The notes under the pieces were generated by a model. It did no database searches. It was not told the origin of the DNA and was given only the letters and a program-made list of their open reading frames with translations. 64,000 nt of DNA from Bryobacter sp. (GTDB lineage: Bacteria > Acidobacteriota > Terriglobia > Bryobacterales > Bryobacteraceae), in assembly GCA_022843625.1 (NCBI GenBank), contig JALHNH010000003.1, positions 248,001-312,000 of the forward strand. Direction: 5' to 3'. The position numbers and the translations under genes are program-made. Numbering within the stretch: the first letter of the stretch is position 1; every line of letters begins with the position of its first letter. Shown one piece after another: positions 31,213 through 40,550 of the stretch.

Positions 31213-33054
31213 ATGCGGTTGCGAGCGTCCCATCGTCCCGCGACTTGGATACCTGGCCTTGCGCTGGGCATCCTGATCGTGTGTCCAACAATGGACGCAG
31301 CCACTGCCGCCCGTTTTACCGGGCGTATCCTGGGCATGGTGAAAGGCACAGGCGGCGTCGCCCAAATGGGCGCGACCGTCCAGTTGCTCAATCGTTTTGA
31401 AAAACCAATCCTCCGCGCCATCACCGATGAGCGCGGAGCTTTTGTTTTCGATTCCCTTAGTCCTGAAAACTACTCAATCCGCGTCTCGCTCTCGAGCTTT
31501 GTTCCCGCCACCCGGGCCAATATCCAGATCGGCCCTGGTGCCGAGAGATACCTTGCAATCCAGTTAGCCAATCTCTTCAGCAGCATCGAAATCTTCTACG
31601 CTCCACCTCCTGGCTCCTTCCTGATGAGCGAAGACTGGCGCGCAGCCCTCCGGGGCTCTTTATCCACCCGCCCCGTCCTCCGAGCCCTTCCCACCTGGGA
31701 TCCTAACCCCAAACCCCGCTCCGCCAGCGCAGTAAAACTTTTCACCGACACTCGGGCCCTTGTGCAGCTTTCCAGCGGCGATGCTCCGACAAACTTCTCC
31801 CTCGGTTCGCAGTCTGACCTCGGCACCTCCTTTGCCGTTGGTACCTCATTCCTGGGCAGAAGCCAGGTTCAGTTCTCCGGCAACCTCGGCTATGGCCTTG
31901 CCAGCGGTATTCCCACCGCCGGATTCCGAACCACTTACCAGCGCAGCGTAAACGCCCCTGTCGGCTTTGATGTCCCCAATCCCCAGATCAGCCTCACCAT
32001 GCGGCAACTCTACTTGCCCATCCGCGCAGGGCAGGGCATCGCTGCCTCCAATACCGGTGCGCCGCTCCTCCGCACGGTCAGTGCTACATTCTCAGACCGC
32101 TTCCAGATCAATGACTCGATTCTTGTCGAGTACGGGGCATCCATGGATAGCGTACAGTTCTTCGAACGGCTCAACTACCTGAGTCCCTTCGCTCGTCTTA
32201 CCTGGGATGGTCAGGAACTTGGCACGATCAAGGCTGCCTTCTCCAGCGGTTTCCCCCCCGTCGACTTGCTCATCGCAGGCAAGGGGGAAGAAGCCGACAT
32301 GCAGCGCCAGCTCTCCGGGCTAGCCTTATTTCCGCGTATCACCCGCCGCAACGGCACAACCCAAGCCCAGCGTGTTGAGAACTTCGAACTCGGCTATAAC
32401 AAGAAATTCGGTATCGGCGAAGTCTTCGCTTCCACTTACCGTGAAGGCGTTTCCAACGCAGGCATCGCCACCATCGGCGCGCCGGAAGACATGCTTGGCC
32501 AGGACCTTGTCCCAGACCTCGCTACCAATGCCAGCATCTTCAACATCGGTGGCTACTACCGCACCGGCTTCATGGCAGGCTGGACCCAGAACCTTCCCGG
32601 CAAATGGAAGCTCTCGACAGGCTACGGTCTCGGCGGCATCCTTCGCACCGATCAGCGCCAACTCAATACCGCAGCTGCTGCAAGTGACGAGGCCGCAGCC
32701 ATCCGCTCCGGCATCCACCGCAGCCAGAAGAGCTTCGCCAGCATGAAACTCAGCGGTGCACTCCCGGCAATTGGCACCCGACTCTACGGCAGCTATCTCT
32801 GGACCGACTATCGTGCCCTCACTCCATTCCACACTTCTTTAACCACCCAGGGTCTGGCCGAAACGGGTCTCAATATCGGCATTCGTCAGCCCATCCCCGG
32901 CTTCCTCGGCCTCCCAGGCCGTCTCGAACTCAACGCTGAGATGCGCAACATGCTCGCTCAGGGCTACGTACCGGTTATCACTCCCACCGGTCGCACCATG
33001 TGGCTCATCCCAACTCCAAAACAGGTCCGCGGCGGCCTCAGCTTTATCTTTTAA
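31213..33054 (+). CDS. Outer-membrane barrel protein with carboxypeptidase-regulatory N-terminus
   Basis: A 613-residue protein with an N-terminal hydrophobic signal (LALGILIVCPTMDAATA) and a carboxypeptidase-regulatory-like fold (about 35-115, VAQMGATVQLLNRFEKPILRA). A long region of alternating amphipathic strands ends in Phe (RGGLSFIF), as expected for an outer-membrane barrel. It resembles a shortened Oar-type protein without an obvious plug. It is co-transcribed with the GWxTD gene, 12 nt apart, suggesting a shared envelope role. The ligand is unknown. Confidence 0.72.
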   Translation: MRLRASHRPATWIPGLALGILIVCPTMDAATAARFTGRILGMVKGTGGVAQMGATVQLLNRFEKPILRAITDERGAFVFDSLSPENYSIRVSLSSFVPATRANIQIGPGAERYLAIQLANLFSSIEIFYAPPPGSFLMSEDWRAALRGSLSTRPVLRALPTWDPNPKPRSASAVKLFTDTRALVQLSSGDAPTNFSLGSQSDLGTSFAVGTSFLGRSQVQFSGNLGYGLASGIPTAGFRTTYQRSVNAPVGFDVPNPQISLTMRQLYLPIRAGQGIAASNTGAPLLRTVSATFSDRFQINDSILVEYGASMDSVQFFERLNYLSPFARLTWDGQELGTIKAAFSSGFPPVDLLIAGKGEEADMQRQLSGLALFPRITRRNGTTQAQRVENFELGYNKKFGIGEVFASTYREGVSNAGIATIGAPEDMLGQDLVPDLATNASIFNIGGYYRTGFMAGWTQNLPGKWKLSTGYGLGGILRTDQRQLNTAAAASDEAAAIRSGIHRSQKSFASMKLSGALPAIGTRLYGSYLWTDYRALTPFHTSLTTQGLAETGLNIGIRQPIPGFLGLPGRLELNAEMRNMLAQGYVPVITPTGRTMWLIPTPKQVRGGLSFIF

Positions 33055-33099
33055 AAATTGTGATCAAACGCTAGTGGCCGTCATGTTATTCTTCGCCAC

Positions 33100-33609
33100 A
33101 TGAACCTATTGGACGTCCTCAAAGCCACAAATGGTGGCCAAAACATTGAAACTCTAGCCAACCAATTTGGCATCTCGGGAGATCAAGCCCAATCCGTCCT
33201 CGGTCAACTGCTGCCAGCGCTAGCCCAGGGTGCCCAGCAGAACAGTGGCATCGAAGGCTTGCTCGGTGCCCTTACCAGCGGTCGCCACTCGCAATACGTT
33301 GATGACCCCTCTACCCTCTCACAGCCAGAAACCATCGCCGATGGCAATGGAATCCTCGGTCACCTCCTCGGCAGCAAAGACGCCAGCCGCGCCCTTGCCT
33401 CGCAAGTTGCCGGAAATACCGGCCTCAGCGATGTCTTGATCAAACAGATGCTCCCCGTGGTCGCCTCTCTTGCCATGGGTGCAATGTCCAAGCAAACCCA
33501 ACAGTCGGCAAGCCCTCTCGAAGGCATCGCCGGCATGCTCGACTTCGACAAGGACGGCAGCGCCGTTGACGACGTCATGGGCTTGATGGGAAAGTTTTTT
33601 GCCCGTTAG
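33100..33609 (+). CDS. DUF937 family protein (YidB-like)
   Basis: A 169-residue protein rich in Gly, Ala, Ser and Gln. It matches the DUF937/YidB pattern: an N-terminal helical segment (MNLLDVLKATNGGQNIETLANQFG), repeated helical units with LLGQ/LLPALAQG-like turns, and the C-terminal DFDKDGSAVDDVMGLMGKFF. The function of the family is poorly defined. The downstream hydrolase frame overlaps its last 11 bases. Confidence 0.83.
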   Translation: MNLLDVLKATNGGQNIETLANQFGISGDQAQSVLGQLLPALAQGAQQNSGIEGLLGALTSGRHSQYVDDPSTLSQPETIADGNGILGHLLGSKDASRALASQVAGNTGLSDVLIKQMLPVVASLAMGAMSKQTQQSASPLEGIAGMLDFDKDGSAVDDVMGLMGKFFAR

Positions 33610-34417
33610 TTGGCTCGAGCGGGGCGATCCATCGGGTCGCCCTTTGCTCCACTTCCACGGCTGGCCCAGTTCCCGCCTGGAACAATTTGCTGAAGAAGAC
33701 CTTCTCAAAAAACACAAGCTCCGCTGGTTTAGCCTGGATCGTCCTGGCTACGGTGAATCCACCTTCCCTGCTGAGCACACCTTCAAAAACTGGGCTGCAA
33801 CAGTCGATCAATGGGCCACCGATCAGGGCCTCGATCAATTCCATGTTCTGGGTTTCTCAGGTGGCGGCCCTTTCGCCCAGGCCATTGCCGCTCATCTTCC
33901 CCACCGCACTCTGAGCCTCAATCTGATCGCCTCGCTCTCTCCCTTCGGCCCTGACTTTCTCAACCATCCGCCTCCCTGGAAAGGCCCTGCCAACCTCATC
34001 CTCAACCACACTCCTCAGATCGCGGTATCCGTTTTCCAACTCTTCAATCTTTATCGCAAGATCAATCCCTTAGCCTACGAACGGCTCCAGCTGTCCAATC
34101 TCCATCCCCTCGATCAGAAGATTCTCAATAGCCCCGAGACCCTCGAACGCTTTGCCCAATCCCACGCTGAATCGATGCGTCAGGGGGTCCGCCACATCAT
34201 CGAAGATCTTCTTCTGTACAAGAGCAACTGGGACTTCAATCACGACTCCATCATTTGCCCCACCAGAGTTTACGTAGGCAGTGCTGACATCCAGGTGCCC
34301 CCTGAATGCAGCAAGTGGCTCGCGAAGAGAATCTCCGGAGCCACTTTAACTGAATACCCAAACGAGGCGCACTATATCGCGCACCTCCATGCCGACGAGA
34401 TCCTAGGGGATCTGTGA
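33599..34417 (+). CDS. Alpha/beta fold hydrolase
   Basis: A 272-residue soluble alpha/beta hydrolase. The HFHGWPSSRLEQ region (about 17-28) supplies the oxyanion segment, GFSGGG (about 85-90) the serine nucleophile elbow, GSADIQVPPE a candidate acid and NEAHYIAHLH the histidine. The start is a TTG at 33599 inside the DUF937 gene; no in-frame ATG fits. Substrate unknown. Its 3' end overlaps the TolC-like gene by 15 bp. Confidence 0.82.
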   Translation: MPVSWLERGDPSGRPLLHFHGWPSSRLEQFAEEDLLKKHKLRWFSLDRPGYGESTFPAEHTFKNWAATVDQWATDQGLDQFHVLGFSGGGPFAQAIAAHLPHRTLSLNLIASLSPFGPDFLNHPPPWKGPANLILNHTPQIAVSVFQLFNLYRKINPLAYERLQLSNLHPLDQKILNSPETLERFAQSHAESMRQGVRHIIEDLLLYKSNWDFNHDSIICPTRVYVGSADIQVPPECSKWLAKRISGATLTEYPNEAHYIAHLHADEILGDL

Positions 34418-36307
34418 AGGTGCCTTCGCCACAACACCCTTGCTCGCTTCTTCGAGGTTGACTGAGTTCACTTCCAGCAAGCGTCCAGTGGATACATCGA
34501 GCGTATTGCGTGCACGGCTATAGTTGGCAAGCGCCGTCACTTCAACACCCTGTGCTGTGGCGAGATCTCGCTGAGCCTGAATCACAAGGAAGATTGTTGA
34601 ACTGCCGAGTGCGTACTTCTTCTGTTCGGCTTCGAGCGTCTGCTCCTGCAAGCGGCGGCTCTTAACTGCGGATTCGTGACGAGCACGAGCCTGCTGCAAG
34701 CCAATCACCGCATTGGTGAGTTCGAGGCGGATCGAGTTGATCTGACGCACTTCCTGTAATTCCTGCTGCCGCAGGCGCAACGTGTCGTTCGCGTAGTCGG
34801 CTTGCGCAGCACGGTTGCGAATCGGAACGTTCAAATTGAAACCAACTGCGTAGTCCGGGAAGTTCCGGCGCACCAACTGGCCAAGGGCTGTGCCGTAGTT
34901 CCCTAAGAAGAACGGATCGACAACTCGAAGGCGGCCTCCAGGAGCGGCAAGGGTGTTGATTCCACCAGCGAGACCGTTGTTGGTAAAGCTCGCGGTCGCA
35001 TCCAGCGAAGGAAGCAGGGCACTCTTGGAACCAGCGATACCGATCTTGGTATTCGTGATATTGATCTTGGTCTGTTCGAGTTCTGGACGCTTGCTGATTG
35101 CCTCTTCGATCAGATCTTTCACCTGACTCACCTCTTCAGTGGCTGGTACGCGAATCTGGTCAGTCGGAATGATCCGGGCATCGGCAACTGCTGGGCTGGC
35201 AATTCCGTTGCGGCTGAGGGCGTTCTTAATGATCGCTTCCTGCTGCAGCAACTGCGTCTGGCTGACCGTCAGGTCCTGCTGAGTTCGGGCCACTTCGGCT
35301 TCGGCACGAACGATTTCGATCGGAGCAAGTGTTCCAATCTCGACCTGCTTCTTGTTGTCTTCAAAAAGCTTTTGCGCCAGATCGACAGCTTTCTGTTTCA
35401 CGGCCACGTCCTGATTGAAGGAAACCAGATCCCAATACAGGTTTATCGTAGAGCTCACAGTCGTGATTACCTGAAGCTTGAAAGTCAAATCGGAAACCTT
35501 CAGGTTATTTTTGGCAACGCGTATATTCCGATTGTTAACGGCGCGTCCAAAGCCCTGCAAAAGCCTCTGATTCAATTGCAGTTGCACGTTGTTTCGCGTG
35601 AAGGGATTCAAGTCGTTGTTGGGCGAGTTGGAGCTAATGTTGTTGCTTCCATACGCGAGCGTCGCCGTCGTCCCTGAAAGGAACTGCTTTTGGACGCTTG
35701 TATTGAACACGTCTGCGCTAGTGACAAGGGCAGACGTACCGATCGCGAACGAGTTGGTTTGCGGGCTGGACTGCTTGTTGTGGAAATAGCTCGAACTCCA
35801 GACCGGATCAAGGTTTGGAATTGCCGAGCCAGTCACCGTAAAGACTGTTCCCGTATTGCTGCCTGAATTGGCACCACCACCAGCCCCCTGGCCACCGCTG
35901 TTCGTCCCAAATCCTCCACTTACCAGGTTCGTGGCGGAATTCGCACCGGCCGTAACGTTGGTGGTAACACCACGGATCTGGCCGCCGGCTTCAGCGCGGG
36001 CATAGTCGATCCTGGCAAGTTCAGGGCCGTAGCGCTGAATTTCGATATCGATGTTATTCTCCAGCGTCAACGCAATCGCATCCTGCAGCGACAGGTAAAG
36101 CTTACCCGCACGCAGCAGTTGCTCAAGCCGGTTGGAGTTGCCCATGCGAATCGGATCGAAATCGCGGGGACGATAATTCTTGGTGAGCCAATAAGTATTC
36201 TTGTCGAAACTCGTGGTCATCACTGGTGCTTTCTGGGCAAAGCCAACCGAGGTGGTCACGGTCAGCGCTAGACAGAGAACGGCAAGGCTCTCGCGTAAAG
36301 TTTTCAT
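34403..36307 (-). CDS. TolC family outer-membrane efflux protein
   Basis: A 634-residue protein with a signal peptide (ESLAVLCLALTVTTSVGFA) and two outer-membrane-efflux repeats dominated by long coiled-coil helices with heptad patterns, such as VDLAQKLFEDNKKQVEIGTLAPIEIVRAEAE and ESAVKSRRLQEQTLEAEQKKYALGSS. A Gly/Ala/Ser/Asn-rich insertion lies near 130-150. TolC proteins form trimeric export channels. No inner-membrane pump or adaptor genes are adjacent, so its partner is elsewhere. Divergent from pyrE with a 118-nt gap. Confidence 0.87.
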   Translation of the reverse strand: MKTLRESLAVLCLALTVTTSVGFAQKAPVMTTSFDKNTYWLTKNYRPRDFDPIRMGNSNRLEQLLRAGKLYLSLQDAIALTLENNIDIEIQRYGPELARIDYARAEAGGQIRGVTTNVTAGANSATNLVSGGFGTNSGGQGAGGGANSGSNTGTVFTVTGSAIPNLDPVWSSSYFHNKQSSPQTNSFAIGTSALVTSADVFNTSVQKQFLSGTTATLAYGSNNISSNSPNNDLNPFTRNNVQLQLNQRLLQGFGRAVNNRNIRVAKNNLKVSDLTFKLQVITTVSSTINLYWDLVSFNQDVAVKQKAVDLAQKLFEDNKKQVEIGTLAPIEIVRAEAEVARTQQDLTVSQTQLLQQEAIIKNALSRNGIASPAVADARIIPTDQIRVPATEEVSQVKDLIEEAISKRPELEQTKINITNTKIGIAGSKSALLPSLDATASFTNNGLAGGINTLAAPGGRLRVVDPFFLGNYGTALGQLVRRNFPDYAVGFNLNVPIRNRAAQADYANDTLRLRQQELQEVRQINSIRLELTNAVIGLQQARARHESAVKSRRLQEQTLEAEQKKYALGSSTIFLVIQAQRDLATAQGVEVTALANYSRARNTLDVSTGRLLEVNSVNLEEASKGVVAKAPSQIP

Positions 36308-36425
36308 GGATGGATTCCGGGCTAAAAGTGCTGGTATTACAAACGAGACGACGAAGGCATTTGTTCCCAGCGATTTTTCGAAGCTTTCAATAGCTTAACA
36401 AGAGAGCGCTATTCTGTGAGGAAAG

Positions 36426-37007
36426 ATGAACGATTCTACTGCCGCAACTTTATCGGCCTTTCGCGAAACCGGCGCATACCTCAGCGGCCACTTTCGCCTC
36501 ACCAGTGGTCTACATAGCCCCGAATACCTTCAGTGCGCCAAGGTTCTGCAGTATCCCGAGCACGCCTCCACCTTTGGTCAGCAGATCCGCACCGCTCTCA
36601 GTCACCTATCTGTCGATGTCGTTTGCGCCCCTGCGATGGGCGGTTTGATCATCGGCCACGAAGTCGCCCGCGCCTTTGGTGTGCGCTTTATATTTACAGA
36701 GCGCGACGGTGAAGGCAACATGACCCTCCGCCGCGGCTTCGCCATCAACCCCGGCGAAAAGGTTCTGATCGTCGAAGACGTAATCACCACCGGCGGCAGC
36801 ACCCGTGAAGTTGTCGAACTACTCAAAGCCGCCGGGGCGGAAGTCCTCGCCGCTGCCTCAATTATCGATCGCAGCGCTGGCCGCGCCGATGTCGGCGTCC
36901 CCAGAGTCGCTCTCGCGACCCTCGAAGTCACCGCCTACGAGCCAGCCATATGCCCGCTTTGCGCCCAGGGCCTCCCAGTAGTAAAGCCCGGCTCGCGCCC
37001 CACCTGA
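36426..37007 (+). CDS. pyrE: Orotate phosphoribosyltransferase
   Basis: A 193-residue enzyme of pyrimidine synthesis that joins orotate to PRPP. The PRPP-binding motif VLIVEDVITTGGST is at about 119-132. Upstream segments VDVVCAPAMGGLIIGHEVARAFG and FIFTERDGEGNMTLRRGF match the family. It starts with ATG 36426, has GAGG nearby, and is followed after 3 nt by truA. Confidence 0.94.
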   Translation: MNDSTAATLSAFRETGAYLSGHFRLTSGLHSPEYLQCAKVLQYPEHASTFGQQIRTALSHLSVDVVCAPAMGGLIIGHEVARAFGVRFIFTERDGEGNMTLRRGFAINPGEKVLIVEDVITTGGSTREVVELLKAAGAEVLAAASIIDRSAGRADVGVPRVALATLEVTAYEPAICPLCAQGLPVVKPGSRPT

Positions 37008-37010
37008 GCC

Positions 37011-37760
37011 ATGAGGCGTCTGAGCATCCTCATTTCCTACGACGGCACCGCCTATCACGGCTGGCAGGTGCAACCTGGCCTGCCCACCATTCAAAGTACG
37101 ATCCAGAAGGCCCTCTCAGTGATTGAAGGCGAGCCCGTTCAACTCGACGGCAGCGGTCGCACCGACGCTGGTGTTCACGCCCTCGCCGTCTGTGCCGCCT
37201 TCAACCTGAAAAATCCGATCCCAACCGACAACCTCCGCAAAGCGCTCAATCGTCTGCTCCCTTTCGACATTCGAATCACAAAGGTCGAAGAGCGCCCCCA
37301 AAACTTCCATCCGCGCTTCCAGGCCATCGCCAAGACCTATGAGTACCGGATCTGGCGGGAAGAGGTCTGTCCCCCTTTTCTCCGTCGCTATGTCCATCAC
37401 CATCCATATCCGCTCGACGAAGCTGCCATGATCGCCGCTGCGGCCTGCTTCGCCGGAGAGCACGATTTCTCGGCATTTTCGAGCACCGATGAAAGCGATG
37501 TCCTGGGCAAGTCAAAAGTGAGAACGATTTTTGAAAGCAGGCTCTGGCGCGATCAGGAAACCCTGTATTTCCGGGTGCGCGGCAGTGGTTTTCTCAAACA
37601 CATGGTGCGTCACCTGACGGGCTTTTTGTTTGAAGTTGGCAAAGGCAATAACACTGCTGAAGACCTTGTGGAAATCCTGAAAGGCCCTCCCGCCAAAGTC
37701 GCTTTTTCGGCCCCCGCGCAAGGTCTCCACCAGATCAGTGTTGAATATCCGCTAACCTAG
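37011..37760 (+). CDS. truA: tRNA pseudouridine(38-40) synthase TruA
   Basis: A 249-residue enzyme that isomerises uridines 38-40 of tRNA anticodon arms. The catalytic aspartate D52 is in GSGRTDAGVHA. The N-terminal ISYDGTAYHGWQ and the later FHPRFQAIAKTYEYRIW and FLKHMVRHLTGFL motifs are typical. It starts 3 nt after pyrE and ends just before fabH, so the three genes are probably one transcript. Confidence 0.95.
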   Translation: MRRLSILISYDGTAYHGWQVQPGLPTIQSTIQKALSVIEGEPVQLDGSGRTDAGVHALAVCAAFNLKNPIPTDNLRKALNRLLPFDIRITKVEERPQNFHPRFQAIAKTYEYRIWREEVCPPFLRRYVHHHPYPLDEAAMIAAAACFAGEHDFSAFSSTDESDVLGKSKVRTIFESRLWRDQETLYFRVRGSGFLKHMVRHLTGFLFEVGKGNNTAEDLVEILKGPPAKVAFSAPAQGLHQISVEYPLT

Positions 37761-37769
37761 GGGTTGCAG

Positions 37770-38768
37770 ATGTCAGAAGCTCTAACCAATTTCCGCTTCC
37801 GGATTGCCGGAGTCGGTACGGCGCTCCCCAGCGTCGCCCTCACCAATGAAACCCTGGCCGGAGAGCTGGGAGTCGAAGAAGGCTGGATCATGGCCCGCTG
37901 TGGAATCGAACAGCGCTACCAGTCCAATCTTGAAGAAACCACTCTCAGCCTCGCGGTAGCCGCCTCGCGCAAAGCTCTTGAGTTTAGCCCGCTCCCCAAC
38001 CCCGACCTTCTTCTTTGCTCTACCTTCACACCGCAGTACATGCTTTGCCCAACTGCGCCTGCAATCGCGCGAGAGCTCGACCTGCCTCCAATTGGTGCCT
38101 TCGACATAAACGCTGCCTGCAGCGGTGCGGCCATCGGTTTTCTTACCTCCCTGAATTTCCTCGCCACCGGTTTTGCCCGGCGAGTTCTTCTGGTCTGCAG
38201 CGATACGCCCACCAAGTACCTCAAGCAGACAGATCGCAACACCCGCATCCTAATGGGAGACGGTGCCGCAGCGATGGTTCTTGAAACTACTTCGGATTGC
38301 CAATCGCACATTCTCTCCTGGCTCTGGGGTAGCGACGGTTCTGGCAACCAGATGTTCCACGTGCCCGGCGGGGGCAGCGCCCTGCCACCAGCCTCACTCA
38401 ACGGCGCCGACAACGATGAACTCACCGTCTCGATGGACGGCCGCAGCCTCTTCCGCTTCGCCGTAGAAAAAGGCTCTGAAGCAATCGCCTCTCTCATCGA
38501 GCAGGCTAAGCTCACCGTCGGTGATGTCGACTTTGTAATCGTGCACCAGGCCAACCAGCGCATCATCCAGGCCCTCATCGATCGCAGCGGCATCGGTCAG
38601 GATCGCTGGATCTCAAACATCGGCGGCGTCGGCAATACGGTCGCTGCTTCCATCCCTCTCGCACTGGCGCAGGGCATGGATCAGGGCGTCTTCCATCAGG
38701 GCCACCGCGTTCTTGTACTCGGCTTTGGCGCCGGCCTCACTTGGGCCGGCTTCCTCATGCAGTGGTAG
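37770..38768 (+). CDS. fabH: 3-oxoacyl-ACP synthase III (FabH)
   Basis: A 332-residue condensing enzyme that starts fatty acid chains from acetyl-CoA and malonyl-ACP. The active-site triad is visible: Cys in DINAACSGAA, His in VIVHQANQRII and Asn in GGVGNTVAAS. ATG 37770 is preferred over TTG 37764. It could also be a related KAS III that uses other primers. The stop is one base from that of the convergent small exported protein. Confidence 0.9.
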   Translation: MSEALTNFRFRIAGVGTALPSVALTNETLAGELGVEEGWIMARCGIEQRYQSNLEETTLSLAVAASRKALEFSPLPNPDLLLCSTFTPQYMLCPTAPAIARELDLPPIGAFDINAACSGAAIGFLTSLNFLATGFARRVLLVCSDTPTKYLKQTDRNTRILMGDGAAAMVLETTSDCQSHILSWLWGSDGSGNQMFHVPGGGSALPPASLNGADNDELTVSMDGRSLFRFAVEKGSEAIASLIEQAKLTVGDVDFVIVHQANQRIIQALIDRSGIGQDRWISNIGGVGNTVAASIPLALAQGMDQGVFHQGHRVLVLGFGAGLTWAGFLMQW

Positions 38769-38769
38769 C

Positions 38770-39225
38770 CTACTCGATCTTGCCGCTATCACCCGTGCGG
38801 TGATCACTGATCTGAAAACGCAGAAACTCATGCACCGCAGCCAGAGCCTTCTTGTCTTTGGTCGTAATGCGCACTCGCCCGCCCTTGGCTAAGTCTTCAA
38901 ACCGATAGGCAAGCTCAGCCTTATGCAGCTTCATCACATCGGTGCCCGGAACCTTCTGGCTGTGGATCAGCATCGGGGCAGTGAAGTCACCACCAGCAAA
39001 CATATGAGCGATATGCCCAAGGTGCTGGCGAATCTTGTCTCGATTGGCTGCATCCGCCGCATCATTCGCTTCCACCTCAATTGCCCCGCCGTCAGCGAAA
39101 AGTCTGAAGTGATGGGTGGTCTTGTCATGAGGAAATCCCATCACTTTATCGCCCTTTTGATCTACGTCATGATGGTGTTGACCAGCCGCCAGCATCAGTG
39201 AAAAAAACAGTTTAGAAATAAGCAT
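38770..39225 (-). CDS. Small exported protein of unknown function, His-rich near the N-terminus
   Basis: A 151-residue protein from ATG 39225. It has a short signal sequence (LISKLFFSLMLAAG) and then GQHHHDVD just after the likely cleavage point. The mature part includes MGFPHDKTTHHFRLFADGG, HLGHIAHMFAGGDF and ends FLRFQISDHRTGDS. The histidine content (about twelve) suggests a metal-binding role; that is inference. I recall similar proteins in Acidobacteriota but no assigned function. The frame extends to 39498 but the upstream residues look like random coding. Divergent from the esterase at 39270. Confidence 0.6.
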   Translation of the reverse strand: MLISKLFFSLMLAAGQHHHDVDQKGDKVMGFPHDKTTHHFRLFADGGAIEVEANDAADAANRDKIRQHLGHIAHMFAGGDFTAPMLIHSQKVPGTDVMKLHKAELAYRFEDLAKGGRVRITTKDKKALAAVHEFLRFQISDHRTGDSGKIE

Positions 39226-39269
39226 CACTTCTCTAGACCTATCACGTCGCGATATGATTTTGGCAACCC

Positions 39270-40238
39270 ATGGCAAAATTGATCCTTTCCTGCTTGCTCC
39301 TGATCGGCCTCGTCGCCACCGCGCAAGAACCCAACACCGACGCATTCTACAAGCTCGGCCCAGACTCTCTCCCGCAAGACGGTGTCCCCAAAGGTAAGGT
39401 CCTTGGCCCCTATGTGATCCCAAGCCAGGCCTACCCCGGCACTCAGCACACCTATTGGGTCTACGTCCCTGCGCAATACGATCCCACCACTCCAGCAAGC
39501 CTCATGATCTTCCAGGACGGCCAGGCCTACATGAACCCCGAAGGCGACGTCCGCGCCCACAACGTCTTCGACAACCTGATCTACCGCCGCGAGATCCCAG
39601 TCATGATCGGCATCTTCATCAACCCCGGCCGCACCCCAGAGCAGCCTGAGCCCAACCCCAAAGAATGGGGCGACCGCACCACCAACCGTCCCACTGAGTA
39701 CAACTCTCTCGACGACCGATACGCCCGCGTCATCGTCGACGAATTGATGCCCGTCCTCTACAAGGAATACAACATCTCCAAGGACCCGAACGACCATGGC
39801 ATCGGCGGTGCCAGCTCCGGCGCAATCGCAGCCTTTACCGTCGCCTGGGAGCGTCCCAATCACTTCCGCAAAGTTCTGAGCATCGTAGGCAGCTTCACCA
39901 ACATCCGCGGCGGCCACATGTATTCAGAGATCGTAGCCAAGTCCGAAAAAAAGCCCATCCGCATCTTCATGCAGGATGGCCGCAATGACAACCGTGGCCA
40001 GCGCCGCGACGGCTATGACGAGAAGTGGGACTGGTTCGCGCAGAACGTCAAGCTCATGAAAGCTCTCACCGCCAAAGGCTACGACGTCAACTACTCATGG
40101 GGCATCGGCAAGCACGGCCAGAAGCAGGGTGGGGCGATGGTGCCCGAGATGATGCGCTGGCTCTGGCGCGACGCACCTGTCTCAACAGACGTCAACGACA
40201 AAGTCGAGCGTAGCTTCCGCTCACCCAAAGCGAACTAG
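39270..40238 (+). CDS. Secreted esterase family protein (enterochelin esterase-like)
   Basis: A 322-residue alpha/beta hydrolase with a signal peptide ([15 protein letters not shown]). Motifs are [14 protein letters not shown], the nucleophile elbow [10 protein letters not shown] (about 175-184), and a C-terminal [11 protein letters not shown] containing the likely histidine. It belongs to the Fes/esterase D-like group that cleaves trilactone, feruloyl or other carboxyl esters. No siderophore genes are nearby. Confidence 0.85.
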   Translation: MAKLILSCLLLIGLVATAQEPNTDAFYKLGPDSLPQDGVPKGKVLGPYVIPSQAYPGTQHTYWVYVPAQYDPTTPASLMIFQDGQAYMNPEGDVRAHNVFDNLIYRREIPVMIGIFINPGRTPEQPEPNPKEWGDRTTNRPTEYNSLDDRYARVIVDELMPVLYKEYNISKDPNDHGIGGASSGAIAAFTVAWERPNHFRKVLSIVGSFTNIRGGHMYSEIVAKSEKKPIRIFMQDGRNDNRGQRRDGYDEKWDWFAQNVKLMKALTAKGYDVNYSWGIGKHGQKQGGAMVPEMMRWLWRDAPVSTDVNDKVERSFRSPKAN

Positions 40239-40310
40239 CTTCAAGTTGCTCTTGGCAGGGAACTCCTTGCGGGATCAGTGTCAAGCTACGATGGAATCAG
40301 GAAAGTTAAT

Positions 40311-40550
40311 ATGGCAACTCTAGATTGGTCGCAATGCCCCGCCGTTGAAAGTGTTCCAGGAAAAGTGAGCGGGGCCTGGGTGTTCAAAGGCACCCGAATG
40401 CCGGTTCAAACCGTTTTCTTGAATCTTGAAGCCGGCATGTCACCGAAAGAGATCACAGAAGAGTTTGATGTGACATTGGACGAAATTGAGGCCGTACTTC
40501 ACTTCGCCAGCGAAAGTTTGGAGATGCCGGTTCCTAACCGTAGCGAATGA
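40311..40550 (+). CDS. DUF433 family antitoxin
   Basis: A 79-residue protein with the DUF433 pattern: KGTRMPVQTVFLNLEAGMSPKEITEEFDVTLDEIEAVLHFA covers the helix-turn-helix-like core. DUF433 proteins act as antitoxins to PIN-like DUF5615 toxins. ATG 40311 has a short purine-rich upstream; an upstream extension to 40278 is unlikely. The ORF overlaps the toxin gene by 4 nt (ATGA). Confidence 0.84.
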   Translation: MATLDWSQCPAVESVPGKVSGAWVFKGTRMPVQTVFLNLEAGMSPKEITEEFDVTLDEIEAVLHFASESLEMPVPNRSE

